Assembly (NCBI GenBank): GCA_023424965.1
Contig: JAFADI010000267.1
Location: forward strand, 1 to 41,577
Reading direction: 5' to 3'
DNA from: Bacillota bacterium
Lineage (GTDB): Bacteria > Bacillota > Clostridia > Acetivibrionales > JAFADI01
DNA: 41,577 nucleotides
Shown: piece after piece, positions 32,278 to 40,169 of the stretch
How the letters are laid out: the number at the start of each line of letters is the position of its first letter
Numbering within the stretch: position 1 is the first letter of the stretch
Program-made: the position numbers and the translations under genes
Notes under the pieces: model-generated
Database searches by the model: none
The model's input: only the letters and a program-made list of their open reading frames with translations
What the model was told of the DNA's origin: nothing

Positions 32278-32451
32278 ATGGAAAATAAAATTTGTAAGAA
32301 TTGCAGGCATTTCAGACAACATTATATTAAGTTCGGGAGAAGCTACCGGGAAATCACGTATGGGCATTGTGTGTATCCAAGGTTAAAAAAGAGAGAATCC
32401 GACACTTTGGCATGCCAACACTATAAAGAACGCCACAGGGAGTCTCCATAA
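32278..32451 (+). CDS. Small conserved Cys/His protein
   Basis: A 57-residue protein, too short for many gene finders. It reads MENKICKNCRHFRQHY..., then YGHCVYPRLKKRESDTLACQHY near the end. C6, C9 and H11, with a later H-C (GHC) and C-x-H (CQHY), make a likely zinc site. The PRLKKR motif and regular Cys/His spacing argue for a real gene. GGTGAAGCAGG lies just upstream of the ATG. It is divergent from the XRE remnant across the palindromic operator, the arrangement expected of an XRE regulator and its target. The function is unknown. Confidence 0.7.
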   Translation: MENKICKNCRHFRQHYIKFGRSYREITYGHCVYPRLKKRESDTLACQHYKERHRESP

Positions 32452-32485
32452 AGCCCTCCGCTGGAATCAACGCCGTCATCAGCCA

Positions 32486-32647
32486 ATGGATGTTCTTGAC
32501 CTACTCGCTTCCACAGCGGTGTTCTTTGTGTATGGTCGGAGAAAAACAGGTAAAGAAGAAAGTAAAATGCATCGATGGATAGGGTATCTGCCGGTGTCTT
32601 TTAGTCAAATTTTTGTTCAATATCAAAATTTTGAGGATAAATTATAA
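32486..32647 (+). pseudogene. Short ORF resembling an ATPase fragment, probably decayed
   Basis: A 53-codon frame contains STAVFFVYGRRKTGKEESK. VYGRR(K/R)xGK resembles the P-loop entry of archaeal-type/DUF234 ATPases, where GK(T/S) should follow; here Glu replaces it and the remainder does not match. There is no ribosome binding site, and the end runs into repeat copy B. I treat it as a possible gene relic. Nothing else is seen in 32452-32756. Confidence 0.25.
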
Positions 32648-32700
32648 TGCGAAGTTCATTTTAACAAATTCAAGTTCCGAGCATTTATATTTTGTACAGC
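32643..32700 (+). repeat. Dispersed intergenic repeat, copy B
   Basis: Starts TATAATGCGAAGTTCATTTT and ends CATTTATATTTTGTACAGC. It aligns with copies A (24268) and C (36126) in the same orientation. It sits beyond the 3' end of the TetR gene. Confidence 0.55.
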
Positions 32701-32756
32701 AAAAGAGTCCGATTAAATAATTTTAGTCGCAAATTGCTGGAAGAAAACAGATATGA

Positions 32757-33356
32757 TCAATTGCTTATAACAATCTGGTTGTACAAATCGATACCCTTTT
32801 CGGTTAGGTTAAAATACAGGATACTCCAGACGATATTTAAAAGTTCATCATGTTGTTCAGTCGCATCCGATGAAATTTGTTGTATCCATGACATCATCAA
32901 CAACACGATTCCATTTGCCAAATATTTTCGTAGTTTTTCATTTGGAGATACCCTGAATATTTCTTTCTTTTCAAAGTTTTCAATGATTTGGCTAAAGTGC
33001 ATAATAAGCATTTTTCTTACCTTTGATTGAAACTCCGATATTTCATGATAGTTTTTTCGCAATTCAATCATATTACTGAAATAGAAATAGTATTTCTTTT
33101 GAAATAGTAGCATCGTTTCCAACTGCTCATTAAAATCCATTATACTAACATCAGATTTTAAATCTAAAGATTTAAAATCTTCATATTGAAGTTCAACAAC
33201 AGCGCGGATCAAATCGGACTTTTTTTTATAGTGATAGGTAATATTCCCTACGCTCTTATTGGTTGCATCGGCAATATCGCGCATAGAGACCGCGACATAC
33301 CCATTTTGGTTAAACAATTCAATTGCTTTTTGCAAAATTATCTTTTTAGTCGTCAT
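32757..33356 (-). CDS. TetR/AcrR-family repressor
   Basis: Repressor of 199 residues. The N-terminal helix-turn-helix is typical (ILQKAIELFNQNGYVAVSMRDIADATNKSVGNITYHYKKKSDLI). The rest is a helical ligand and dimer domain with several Phe, Tyr and Met residues, suggesting a hydrophobic inducer. I chose ATG 33356, with GGAGAAA just upstream; the longer frame to 33398 runs over its own promoter. It is divergent from two hydrolase genes, and two TAGTAC/GTACTA operators lie between them, so it very likely represses itself and those hydrolases. Confidence 0.92.
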   Translation of the reverse strand: MTTKKIILQKAIELFNQNGYVAVSMRDIADATNKSVGNITYHYKKKSDLIRAVVELQYEDFKSLDLKSDVSIMDFNEQLETMLLFQKKYYFYFSNMIELRKNYHEISEFQSKVRKMLIMHFSQIIENFEKKEIFRVSPNEKLRKYLANGIVLLMMSWIQQISSDATEQHDELLNIVWSILYFNLTEKGIDLYNQIVISN

Positions 33357-33388
33357 GATATTTCTCCAAAAATAAATTTTCCATATAG

Positions 33389-33417
33389 AGCATATCACAC
33401 TTGATTATTTAGTACAA
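33389..33417 (-). promoter_or_regulatory. Promoter of the TetR gene
   Basis: On the minus strand TTGTAC (33417-33412), 17 bases, TATGCT (33394-33389). The -35 lies inside the first operator, so TetR binding would block its own transcription. Confidence 0.65.
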
Positions 33418-33427
33418 GTGTACTAAA
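33408..33427. promoter_or_regulatory. TetR operator 1
   Basis: Perfect 8-bp arms TTTAGTAC and GTACTAAA around AAGT. It overlaps the TetR -35 element and shares the TAGTAC-N4-GTACTA core with operator 2. Confidence 0.8.
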
Positions 33428-33441
33428 ATAAAAATACAAAC

Positions 33442-33465
33442 TAGTACGAACGTACTAATTATAAT
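33442..33465. promoter_or_regulatory. TetR operator 2 and -10 of the hydrolase operon
   Basis: TAGTAC (33442-33447), GAAC, GTACTA (33452-33457), then TATAAT (33460-33465) as the likely -10 of the plus-strand hydrolases. The operator lies in the spacer of that promoter. Its centre is 32 bp, three helical turns, from operator 1. Confidence 0.75.
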
Positions 33466-33482
33466 CTGAGGAGGTCACGATA

Positions 33483-34550
33483 ATGAAACCGGATCAACAG
33501 GAAATTAATGCAACAATTCGGACCCTTCCCATTGACAGGGCTATTCCAAATGGTCTTGACGTAAATGATTTTGTTGTACTCATGCAGGAATTTGAAAAGG
33601 GAGGTGACTACGCTGATATTTGTGAAAATTTAGGTGACAATTGGCGGGCATTGGCTGATAAGGCTATAAAGCAGGAACATTTCATGACTGGAAGAACTTT
33701 TTACCTTAATGCAGTTGCAGCATACAGAGTCGGACAATACACGATTATTCCGGATAATGACAAAAAACTGGGCATGTATAGAAAGCTGATTGACTGTTAT
33801 CGTGAGGCTGCAAAGCTGTACAATCCGCAAATTGAAAGAATTGAAGTGCCTTACAAGGGTGGCAGGATGGTCGGGTGGTTAAGAATGCCTCCGAATACGG
33901 AGGGAAAAGTTCCGGTAGTCATTTCTATCGGCGGTGCTGACGGATGGCGCGAAGAACATCACAACTACAGCAGCTATTATGCAGAAAGAGGACTCGCGTA
34001 TCTTATGATAGACGGGCCGGGTCAGGGTGAAACAAGGCTGTTTAACAAGATGTATATGGAACTGAATAACGAAGAAGCTTTGAATGAAATTGTTGAATAT
34101 GTATCAATGGATAACAGATTTAGTAAAATAGGTATGATCGGATACAGTTTTGGGGGGTATTTGGTTGCAAGGACAGCAGCCGTCAGTAAGAAACTGGATG
34201 CTTGTGTCATCAATGGAGGATCCTATACTCCAAAAGAGATAATTAGTTTTATTCCTCATTTCAGCAGGGTCTTTTCCGCGCTGTCAAACAAGAAAGATAA
34301 TGAATTGGAGGAGTTCATTGACAATATGACGATGGAAGGGCATGCACAAAATATTACTTGTTCACTTTTAGTAAACCATGGGATACCTGATCCCTTGTTC
34401 AGAGCTGAAGGAGTTGAAAGAATATACAAGGAAGCCGGATCAACTGATAAAATATTAAAACTCTGGAAAGACGGCAATCATTGTGTCACAAACCATGCAA
34501 CCGAAACAATAACCCTGGTTACGGATTTCTTTATGGATAGATTGAAATAG
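33483..34550 (+). CDS. FrsA-like alpha/beta hydrolase, first paralogue
   Basis: The 355-residue protein has a helical N-terminal region (about 1-115) followed by an alpha/beta hydrolase fold, the layout of FrsA/DUF1100 esterases and pseudooxynicotine-type hydrolases. The strand and turn MIDGPGQGE (about 175-183), nucleophile Ser222 (GYSFGG) and C-terminal His333 (DGNHCV) are visible. The substrate is likely a small ester or C-C bond compound and may be the TetR inducer. GAGGAGG precedes ATG 33483. The gene is the first of a pair under TetR control and shares fold order and motifs with the next gene, so a tandem duplication is likely, though an old one. Confidence 0.87.
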   Translation: MKPDQQEINATIRTLPIDRAIPNGLDVNDFVVLMQEFEKGGDYADICENLGDNWRALADKAIKQEHFMTGRTFYLNAVAAYRVGQYTIIPDNDKKLGMYRKLIDCYREAAKLYNPQIERIEVPYKGGRMVGWLRMPPNTEGKVPVVISIGGADGWREEHHNYSSYYAERGLAYLMIDGPGQGETRLFNKMYMELNNEEALNEIVEYVSMDNRFSKIGMIGYSFGGYLVARTAAVSKKLDACVINGGSYTPKEIISFIPHFSRVFSALSNKKDNELEEFIDNMTMEGHAQNITCSLLVNHGIPDPLFRAEGVERIYKEAGSTDKILKLWKDGNHCVTNHATETITLVTDFFMDRLK

Positions 34551-34582
34551 TATGTGTATATCTGACTTGTGGAGGGAGATCA

Positions 34583-35698
34583 ATGGTTAATTTAACTTTA
34601 AAAGAGAAATTTGCGTTTAAGTTTATTTTTAATGAGGGAAGAGTCTATCACAGGTGGTATGGAAGATTCTTATCTTTCGGAATAGATTATGGGAGATTAA
34701 GGAGGGTGGTAGCAAGAGTGCCAAATTGGCTGCAATGGTGTAATCAATGGACCAAAGAAGGAGATGGACTTTTTGAGAAGGCTGAAAAAGCATTAAACGA
34801 AGGAAATAAATTAAAAGCGCGGGCGTTATTCCATGAAGCTGTGGGCTGTTATCATACCGGGCAGCATGTGTTTTTTATTGACAGCAGTCAAAAGGAAGAA
34901 ACCCAGGGAAAAGCGAGAATAAGCTATCAAAGAGCAATAAGCCTTTACGATGAAAAGGAAAGACCCATACGAATTGAAGTTCCGTTTCATGGTGTGAAAA
35001 TTCCGGGATATTTGAGGCTTTCCACTGTGTCCAACAGCCCCCTTATTATATTTGTAAACGGGATGGATAATATTAAAGAGGCTGAGGGTAATTCCCAGGG
35101 AACTTTATTTAAACAGAATGGTTTTAACTATTTTACGTTTGATGGACCGGGTCAGGGCGAAATGTGGAAGGATATGAAATTCGATGTGAAGGAATATCAT
35201 AAGGCAGTATCCACAATTATTGACTGGTTTGAACAACATCAGACATACGGAATTGATATGGAGAGAATCGGCCTTACAGGTTTTAGTCTGGGTGGATATC
35301 TGGCCCCGATGTGTGCAGCACATGACAAGCGGGTAAAATGTGTGGTTGGAAATAGTGGGCTTGTATTTATAGGTGGATTAAATGGGTTAAAGAAGCTTAA
35401 CCCGTTATGGCAGCGTGGGGCCACATATATGACCGGATGTGAGACGCTTGAACAGGCTGTTGATCAATTTGATTGGGATATTGAACAGGAGCCAAGCTTA
35501 AAGGTGCCTTTACTATTCTATCATGCAGGGAGAGATGAGGTTATGCCTGCGCCCAAACTGCATGCGGACAAGGTAATGAGATGGGCAAAGGGAGAAAAGA
35601 CGCTGAAATATTATGAGCAAGCAGAACACTGTACTCAGGATTATCTGGATGAGGTGTTTCCGGAAATTATTGATTGGTTTAAGAAAAAACTCATATGA
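34583..35698 (+). CDS. FrsA-like alpha/beta hydrolase, second paralogue
   Basis: The 371-residue relative of the previous gene has the same FTFDGPGQGE motif (about 185-193), nucleophile Ser235 (GFSLGG) and late His349 (AEHCTQ). The N-terminal part has extra Trp, Arg and Tyr residues (YHRWYGRFL) and another helical cap. The acid is probably the Asp in HAGRDEVM. GGAGGGAG precedes ATG 34583, which is 33 bases after the first hydrolase, so they form one operon. The two have clearly diverged and may act on related compounds or in sequence. Confidence 0.87.
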   Translation: MVNLTLKEKFAFKFIFNEGRVYHRWYGRFLSFGIDYGRLRRVVARVPNWLQWCNQWTKEGDGLFEKAEKALNEGNKLKARALFHEAVGCYHTGQHVFFIDSSQKEETQGKARISYQRAISLYDEKERPIRIEVPFHGVKIPGYLRLSTVSNSPLIIFVNGMDNIKEAEGNSQGTLFKQNGFNYFTFDGPGQGEMWKDMKFDVKEYHKAVSTIIDWFEQHQTYGIDMERIGLTGFSLGGYLAPMCAAHDKRVKCVVGNSGLVFIGGLNGLKKLNPLWQRGATYMTGCETLEQAVDQFDWDIEQEPSLKVPLLFYHAGRDEVMPAPKLHADKVMRWAKGEKTLKYYEQAEHCTQDYLDEVFPEIIDWFKKKLI

Positions 35699-35730
35699 TT
35701 TCGCATGAATTGAAGAATGCATAAAAAAGC

Positions 35731-36050
35731 GATATGTTTATTTGTGATATTTCAATATTAATCCTGATTATGAAGGTAGAAAAATGCCCAATCCAAATGT
35801 ATTGGTTGAACTCGGTTATGCAGCAAAAACAATAGGATGGGAAAAATAACATGTACCTCAATATAATTTCGATATCGAAAATGAAAAACAAAGTGTTGCA
35901 AATGGATTAGCTGAAGCAATTAAACTAATGTATAGGAGGGGCCTTCTATTTAATCCATTAAAAGATTATATGAAAGGAAAAATTGATTATTGTATATTAG
36001 GTATCCTAAAACAAATTTACTGCATGCACGAACCATTGGGTAAATTTTAG
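35731..36050 (+). pseudogene. Decayed TIR-like/nucleotide-binding gene
   Basis: DMFICDISI (35731-35757) is followed, after a frameshift, by NPDYEGRKMPNPNVLVELGYAAK-type sequence to GWEK and a TAA at 35847. The same frame then continues PQYNFDIENEK...LAEAIKLM and further to 36050. The (D/N)-PNPNV-(L/I)-x-ELGYA motif with a following GWE is typical of TIR-like or deoxyribosyltransferase-like proteins, some of which are NAD-cleaving defence effectors. The N-terminal half is missing, and there is one frameshift, one stop and probably an internal deletion. It is not functional. Confidence 0.6.
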
Positions 36051-36125
36051 TTAGGCTAATGATGCGAACTTAGAGATCAATTCAAATTCTAGAGCGTATC
36101 CCCAAAATTAAAAATTAGGTTCAAT

Positions 36126-36182
36126 TATAACGCGAAGTTACCCGGAATTTTTTCAAGTTCCGGGTAGTTATATTTGTGCCGC
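36126..36182 (+). repeat. Dispersed intergenic repeat, copy C
   Basis: Starts TATAACGCGAAGTTACCC and ends TTATATTTGTGCCGC. It aligns with copies A and B. Here CCCGGAA and TTCCGGG form an inverted repeat in its middle (36141-36164). It ends 16 bases before the PadR promoter. Confidence 0.55.
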
Positions 36183-36197
36183 TGTGGGCATAGTATA

Positions 36198-36226
36198 TTG
36201 ACATGCATAGAACCTCTAGGTATAAT
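36198..36226 (+). promoter_or_regulatory. Consensus promoter of the PadR operon
   Basis: TTGACA (36198-36203), exactly 17 bases, TATAAT (36221-36226): a perfect sigma-A consensus. Strong unless repressed, which fits autorepression by PadR. ATACATAGAAGTAT-type inverted symmetry just after it may be its operator. Confidence 0.85.
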
Positions 36227-36262
36227 AATACATAGAAGTATTAGGTATGGTGGGAGGATTGA

Positions 36263-36595
36263 ATGAATGTATCGAAAGACTTGGTAGCTGCCTCTGCGAC
36301 CCCTCTCATTTTGGCCATTCTCAAGGAATGTGACAGTTATGGCTATGCAATTATCAAGCGTGTGAAAGAGATGTCCGAGAATCAACTGATCTGGACGGAA
36401 GGTATGTTGTATCCGGTATTGCATCGTCTGGAAGAACAGCTGTTAATTGAGTCTTACTGGAATAAATCGGAGGGTGGCCGGCAGCGTAAATATTACAGGA
36501 TTAAAGAGAGCGGGTTAGCCGAGCTGGAACTGCAAAAGAAGCAGTGGGAAATGGTTCATAATGCTCTTGCAAAGACATGGAATGAAAAAAAGTAA
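36263..36595 (+). CDS. PadR-family transcriptional regulator
   Basis: Small winged-helix repressor of 110 residues, the short PadR type. Visible are ATPLILAILKECDSYGYAIIKRVKEMSE, LIWTEGMLYPVLHRLEEQLLIESYW and GRQRKYYRIKESG, the helix-turn-helix and wing of PadR. GGGAGG precedes ATG 36263 by 6 bases. It is followed after 18 bases by a membrane protein with a permease-prefix domain, a common PadR partner. Likely represses its own promoter. Confidence 0.93.
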   Translation: MNVSKDLVAASATPLILAILKECDSYGYAIIKRVKEMSENQLIWTEGMLYPVLHRLEEQLLIESYWNKSEGGRQRKYYRIKESGLAELELQKKQWEMVHNALAKTWNEKK

Positions 36596-36613
36596 TTCGT
36601 AAGGGGGAGCAAG

Positions 36614-37969
36614 ATGTTTGATTTGGAAGCACAGATTCATTCGTGGAGCGATCATTTAAGGGCTCATGGCAATTTAAGCGATGCCGATATTCAGGAATTG
36701 GAGAATCATTTGCGGGACGAAATCGAGGACTTAATTGCAGCCGGACTCACGCCGGATGAAGCGTTTTTGATCAGTGTCAAACGTTTAGGAAATGTAAGTG
36801 CGATCTCACATGAGTTTGCCAAAGTAAATACCGAGAACCTGTGGAGACATTTACTGGTAGAGCCGGCAGATTCACCGGCCAAGCAGCAAAACCGGCGCGA
36901 TGTTGCCCTGGTGGTGATTTTTGCGCTGCTCGCCGGAACACTGTTTAAAATTACTGAACTTTTCGGTTTGAGGTTTTTTGATCAGGCCGCGGAAAGATTC
37001 TTCATTAAAAATTTGAGCTTGTTTATTTTGCCTTTTATAGCGGCATTTTTCTTAGTCAAGAGGAAAGCAGAGCTGAAAACATGGGCAACGACACTGGGGA
37101 TTTTCATCCTGGCGGCGCTGATTGTCAATGTGTACCCGTCCTTTGCTCCTTACCATACGGAATATCTTACTGGCTTTCACCTTCCTTTGTTTTTGTGGCT
37201 GGTCGTCGGAGCAGCTTACATAGGCAGGGAGTGGCAAGGCAGCCAGGGCAGGCTGAATTTTATACGTTTCACAGGTGAAGCCGCGATCTACGGTGCATTA
37301 GTAATGGCAGGAATATTTGTGTTGGGCATGTTCACGATGGTTATTTTCCAGGCCATCCAAATTGACGCCGGAAAATTTCTTGAAGAGTATTTACTGATTT
37401 ACGGAGGGTGTGCGGCAGCCATGATAACTGTTTATTTAGTGGAGGCCAAGAAAAGTGTGGTGGAGAACTTTGCACCCATTTTGGCCAAAATATTCAGCCC
37501 GCTTTTCCTGATAATTATGGCTGCTTTCTTAATCGTTATGATTGTCACGGGTAATAGTCCGTTTATGGAAAGAGATTTCCTGATTGGTTTCGATTTTATG
37601 CTGGCTTTAGTGCTGGGGTTGGTTTTGTATGTCATTTCGGCGCGGGATAGCCGCCAGCCGGCCAACCTGTTTGATTACTTGAATCTTGCCTTGATCCTTA
37701 TGGCACTGGTTATCGACGGGATTGCTTTATCGGCCATACTTTTCCGCCTGTCCGCCTTTGGCATCACCCCCAATAAGCTGGCCGCGCTGGGGGAGAACTT
37801 GGCTTTGCTGGGCAACCTGGCCGGACTTGCCTGGTTATATATCGGGTATTTCAAAAAGAAATCTGATTTCACCAAGCTAATAAAATGGCAGACAGAGTAT
37901 CTCTATGTTTATTTCATTTGGACAGCAATTGTGGCATTCGTATTTCCGGTTATTTTTAAGTTTATTTAA
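36614..37969 (+). CDS. Permease-prefix-domain multi-pass membrane protein, PadR partner
   Basis: A 451-residue membrane protein. The first ~75 residues form the permease-prefix/HAAS-like helical domain (LSDADIQELENHLRDEIEDLIAAGLTPDEAFLISVKRLGN), which usually pairs with PadR proteins. About ten hydrophobic helices follow (from residue 97 to the end), with few charged residues inside. No transporter family signature is visible, so the role is open: a sensor or an envelope protein. AAGGGGGAGC precedes ATG 36614. It is in the PadR operon. Confidence 0.87.
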   Translation: MFDLEAQIHSWSDHLRAHGNLSDADIQELENHLRDEIEDLIAAGLTPDEAFLISVKRLGNVSAISHEFAKVNTENLWRHLLVEPADSPAKQQNRRDVALVVIFALLAGTLFKITELFGLRFFDQAAERFFIKNLSLFILPFIAAFFLVKRKAELKTWATTLGIFILAALIVNVYPSFAPYHTEYLTGFHLPLFLWLVVGAAYIGREWQGSQGRLNFIRFTGEAAIYGALVMAGIFVLGMFTMVIFQAIQIDAGKFLEEYLLIYGGCAAAMITVYLVEAKKSVVENFAPILAKIFSPLFLIIMAAFLIVMIVTGNSPFMERDFLIGFDFMLALVLGLVLYVISARDSRQPANLFDYLNLALILMALVIDGIALSAILFRLSAFGITPNKLAALGENLALLGNLAGLAWLYIGYFKKKSDFTKLIKWQTEYLYVYFIWTAIVAFVFPVIFKFI

Positions 37970-38126
37970 TTCCTTGCAGGGGCATCAGGAGAGAAGGAGC
38001 GCTGGTGAGTCAAACAACATTTTTGGCGGTGCCAGTTGGTTGTTTTCATATGGAGTTCCATATAATTGCAACATGAAAGAAACTTGTAGGGTTCCTTTTT
38101 AGCAAGGAATTTCCCTTCGGATAAAT

Positions 38127-38155
38127 TTGCCGTTTCATAGTCCTGCTGGTATAAT
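38127..38155 (+). promoter_or_regulatory. Promoter of the RDD gene
   Basis: TTGCCG (38127-38132), 17 bases, TATAAT (38150-38155) with an extended TGG before it. The -10 lies in a palindrome GTATAATTATAC. The gap before it (37970-38126) has no gene; TTCCTTGC (37970) and GCAAGGAA (38102) could pair over a distance. Confidence 0.65.
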
Positions 38156-38221
38156 TATACTTATATTACCATCCGTTGGATAGGTAATCCAATAATACAT
38201 CCAAAAATCCAGGAGAACTGC

Positions 38222-39448
38222 ATGAACTATGAAGTAAACGGCCTGAAGGAGCACTTTAAAAACTTGTCCGATGATGCCCTCAGAAGAATTATTTATATTG
38301 AGTTTCAAGAATACGAAAATGATGTTATTGAACATGCAAAAGCTGAACTTAAGTCCAGATATGCGCAAGACATCTGGGAAGGATCCGGAATCACTTTAAA
38401 GGATGTTATCCTCCAGACGAACCGTGAGGATTTAAAAGATTTGATCCATGCCAAATATCCGGAATTAATTATAGATATTGAGAGATATTTGAGCGTTTTT
38501 GATAAACTGCTTACACTGGAGCCGATGAAACAAAGCGAGATAGATATCTCAATTCAGCAGAACGAAGATAAAGGGTATTGTGTTATAGGCCAGGACCGGA
38601 CCGCCGGTGAAAGGGTTGAGATATCTTACTGCTCATGGGATGAGTGGCTGGGGTTTGTAATTGACAACAAACAACTGCAGCACCTGGGAAAAGAAGAATT
38701 TACTTTTCACTGTTTCAAAGCAATGACCCTGTTGGGTTTTGATGAGGGTATCGCCCAGCAGGAACTGCAGAAAATAGAAGAAGGTATTGAATATACTTCC
38801 GAAGCCGGGGAGATAGAAGGCCAACCCTCTTTTCAAATTGAAAATGAGGTCACAATTGATAAGATTGCAGAGCGAGGGAAACAAATAAAAGAAGAACTTC
38901 AATATAGTGATGTCTTTGGTGTCCGTCCATGGATAAGGTACTGGGCAAGAGGAATTGACATGCTTCTGTGGACCTTTTTCATATGGATTATTGAACTGGC
39001 TTTTATCCCATATCAAACAATCAAATGGGTTAATTCTCTGGCGTGGGGAATGGTATCAAACTTTATTGTTTTCTCTTTATGGACCTTTGTAGAGGCCTTG
39101 TTCTTATCCAGATGGGGGTTCACACCTGGCAAATGGATTTTATATACGGAGGTAACAAATGTATCCGGGTATAAATTAGCATACAAAGCTGCTTTCAAAA
39201 GAGTGTGGAACGTGTTTGTGTATGGCGAGGGCTTTCAGATTCCTATTATTTCTGTGATAACTCAGATCGTATGTTTTAATAAACTGAAGGAGCAAGGGAA
39301 AACCAGATGGGACCGGGAGGGCGGATTTAGGGTCATGCACCGGAAGATTGAACCGGCAAAAGTACTGCTGGCTGTGTTGATTCTGGCTGGGCTGCCCTTT
39401 TTAATGTATTATATAAGCAGGCTTGTTTTAACTGCCAAAGTAAATTAA
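38222..39448 (+). CDS. RDD-family membrane protein with a long N-terminal soluble region
   Basis: A 408-residue protein. The first ~235 residues are soluble and rich in charged amino acids (DDALRRIIYIEFQEYENDVIEHAKAELKSR; a WDEWLGF motif near 140). The C-terminal part is an RDD domain with the name-giving Arg and Asp residues in RYWARGIDMLLWTFFI, then GFTPGKWIL and TRWDREGG, and four membrane helices (about 248-272, 285-305, 340-355, 385-405). AGGAG precedes ATG 38222. RDD proteins are thought to transport small ions or compounds; the N-terminal part is not recognised. It seems to be monocistronic. Confidence 0.87.
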   Translation: MNYEVNGLKEHFKNLSDDALRRIIYIEFQEYENDVIEHAKAELKSRYAQDIWEGSGITLKDVILQTNREDLKDLIHAKYPELIIDIERYLSVFDKLLTLEPMKQSEIDISIQQNEDKGYCVIGQDRTAGERVEISYCSWDEWLGFVIDNKQLQHLGKEEFTFHCFKAMTLLGFDEGIAQQELQKIEEGIEYTSEAGEIEGQPSFQIENEVTIDKIAERGKQIKEELQYSDVFGVRPWIRYWARGIDMLLWTFFIWIIELAFIPYQTIKWVNSLAWGMVSNFIVFSLWTFVEALFLSRWGFTPGKWILYTEVTNVSGYKLAYKAAFKRVWNVFVYGEGFQIPIISVITQIVCFNKLKEQGKTRWDREGGFRVMHRKIEPAKVLLAVLILAGLPFLMYYISRLVLTAKVN

Positions 39449-39465
39449 TTTAGAAAACGATATAA

Positions 39466-39777
39466 CTCTGCACAAATAAAAATGTCCTGTACGAAAGAGG
39501 TGCGGACATCGTCCGTTTTGTTGACATATCCAGGCTGCCGGAAAGGCAAACGCAAGGCTTTTCCAGGGCAATTTTATTTTGCATGGCGCTTTCAAAAAAA
39601 TTTGTTAGAGATATGCGCAATAATGAACAGACCCATGACGAGTTTACGGAAAAGGAACATATTACAGACGAATTGGCCGGCTGGGAAGCGGTTGTGGATG
39701 TTTTTAAGTGTAAATGCTTGCTGAAGTGTGTGGTGAATTGCCCGTGGACATTGAAGTATGCCGCACAAATGGAATAG
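39466..39777 (+). pseudogene. Remnant of a QueG-like (4Fe-4S) reductase gene
   Basis: An open frame without start reads VLYERGADIVRFVDISRLPERQTQGFSRAILFCMAL...EKEHITDELA, which matches the N-terminal region of epoxyqueuosine-reductase-like proteins (GADIVGFADLS, LPxxxxxGF). It then jumps to KCKCLLKCVVNCPWTLKYA, the C-terminal ferredoxin-like cysteines with NCPWT-x-K-Y. The whole middle, about 100-150 residues, is missing, and the initiator has been lost. In-frame junction and lack of stops suggest a fairly recent internal deletion. Confidence 0.6.
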
Positions 39778-39849
39778 TAGTATTTTAAGTTTGCCATCAA
39801 CTATCCATGGTATTATAAAGATATAGCGCTGATAAAGAGGTGATTACCA

Positions 39850-40062
39850 ATGGATGATATATTAATTAAAAATACAACAAGAGAACAGAGGGAAAAAATT
39901 ATAAGGGAGTCGCTTTCATGTGGCGGGGGAGGCTGTGAAAACTGCTCTTCCTGCGGTGTTCTTGGCGCGGGGGATCCCTATGAAATGTACCAACCCTATA
40001 TCGATGGCAAAAAAGAAATCTGGGAAATCAATCAAGAGTTCAGGGCCTCTTTTTTAAAGTAG
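39850..40062 (+). CDS. Small Cys-rich protein of unknown function
   Basis: A 70-residue protein with a compact cysteine cluster SCGGGGCENCSSCGVLGAGDP (about residues 23-43, four or more Cys), able to bind a metal or Fe-S cluster. N- and C-terminal parts are charged and helical. AGAGGTG precedes ATG 39850 by about 8 bases. The strong binding site and coherent sequence argue for a real gene. I do not recognise a family name. It lies after the QueG-like remnant, which also had Fe-S cysteines, but a link is speculative. Confidence 0.75.
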   Translation: MDDILIKNTTREQREKIIRESLSCGGGGCENCSSCGVLGAGDPYEMYQPYIDGKKEIWEINQEFRASFLK

Positions 40063-40088
40063 GAGAACGATTAATGGGCTGGCCCGGT

Positions 40089-40122
40089 CATGAGCGCCTG
40101 CCGGATAAGGCAGGGACTCATG
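40089..40122. terminator. Strong hairpin between convergent genes
   Basis: CATGAG (40089-40094) with CTCATG (40117-40122) and CCTGCC (40097-40102) with GGCAGG (40109-40114), separated by 2-base internal loops and a 6-nt loop. No T run adjoins, so termination is uncertain, but its place between convergent genes fits a bidirectional end. Confidence 0.5.
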
Positions 40123-40169
40123 GAAGTTGAATCAACATAAGGTGTGCTTCATACCTAGATCCTTTTTGC

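Noticed and set aside
39450..39800. Minus-strand 116-residue frame
   Set aside because: It is antisense to the QueG-like remnant, which has clear motifs (GADIVRF, NCPWTLKY).
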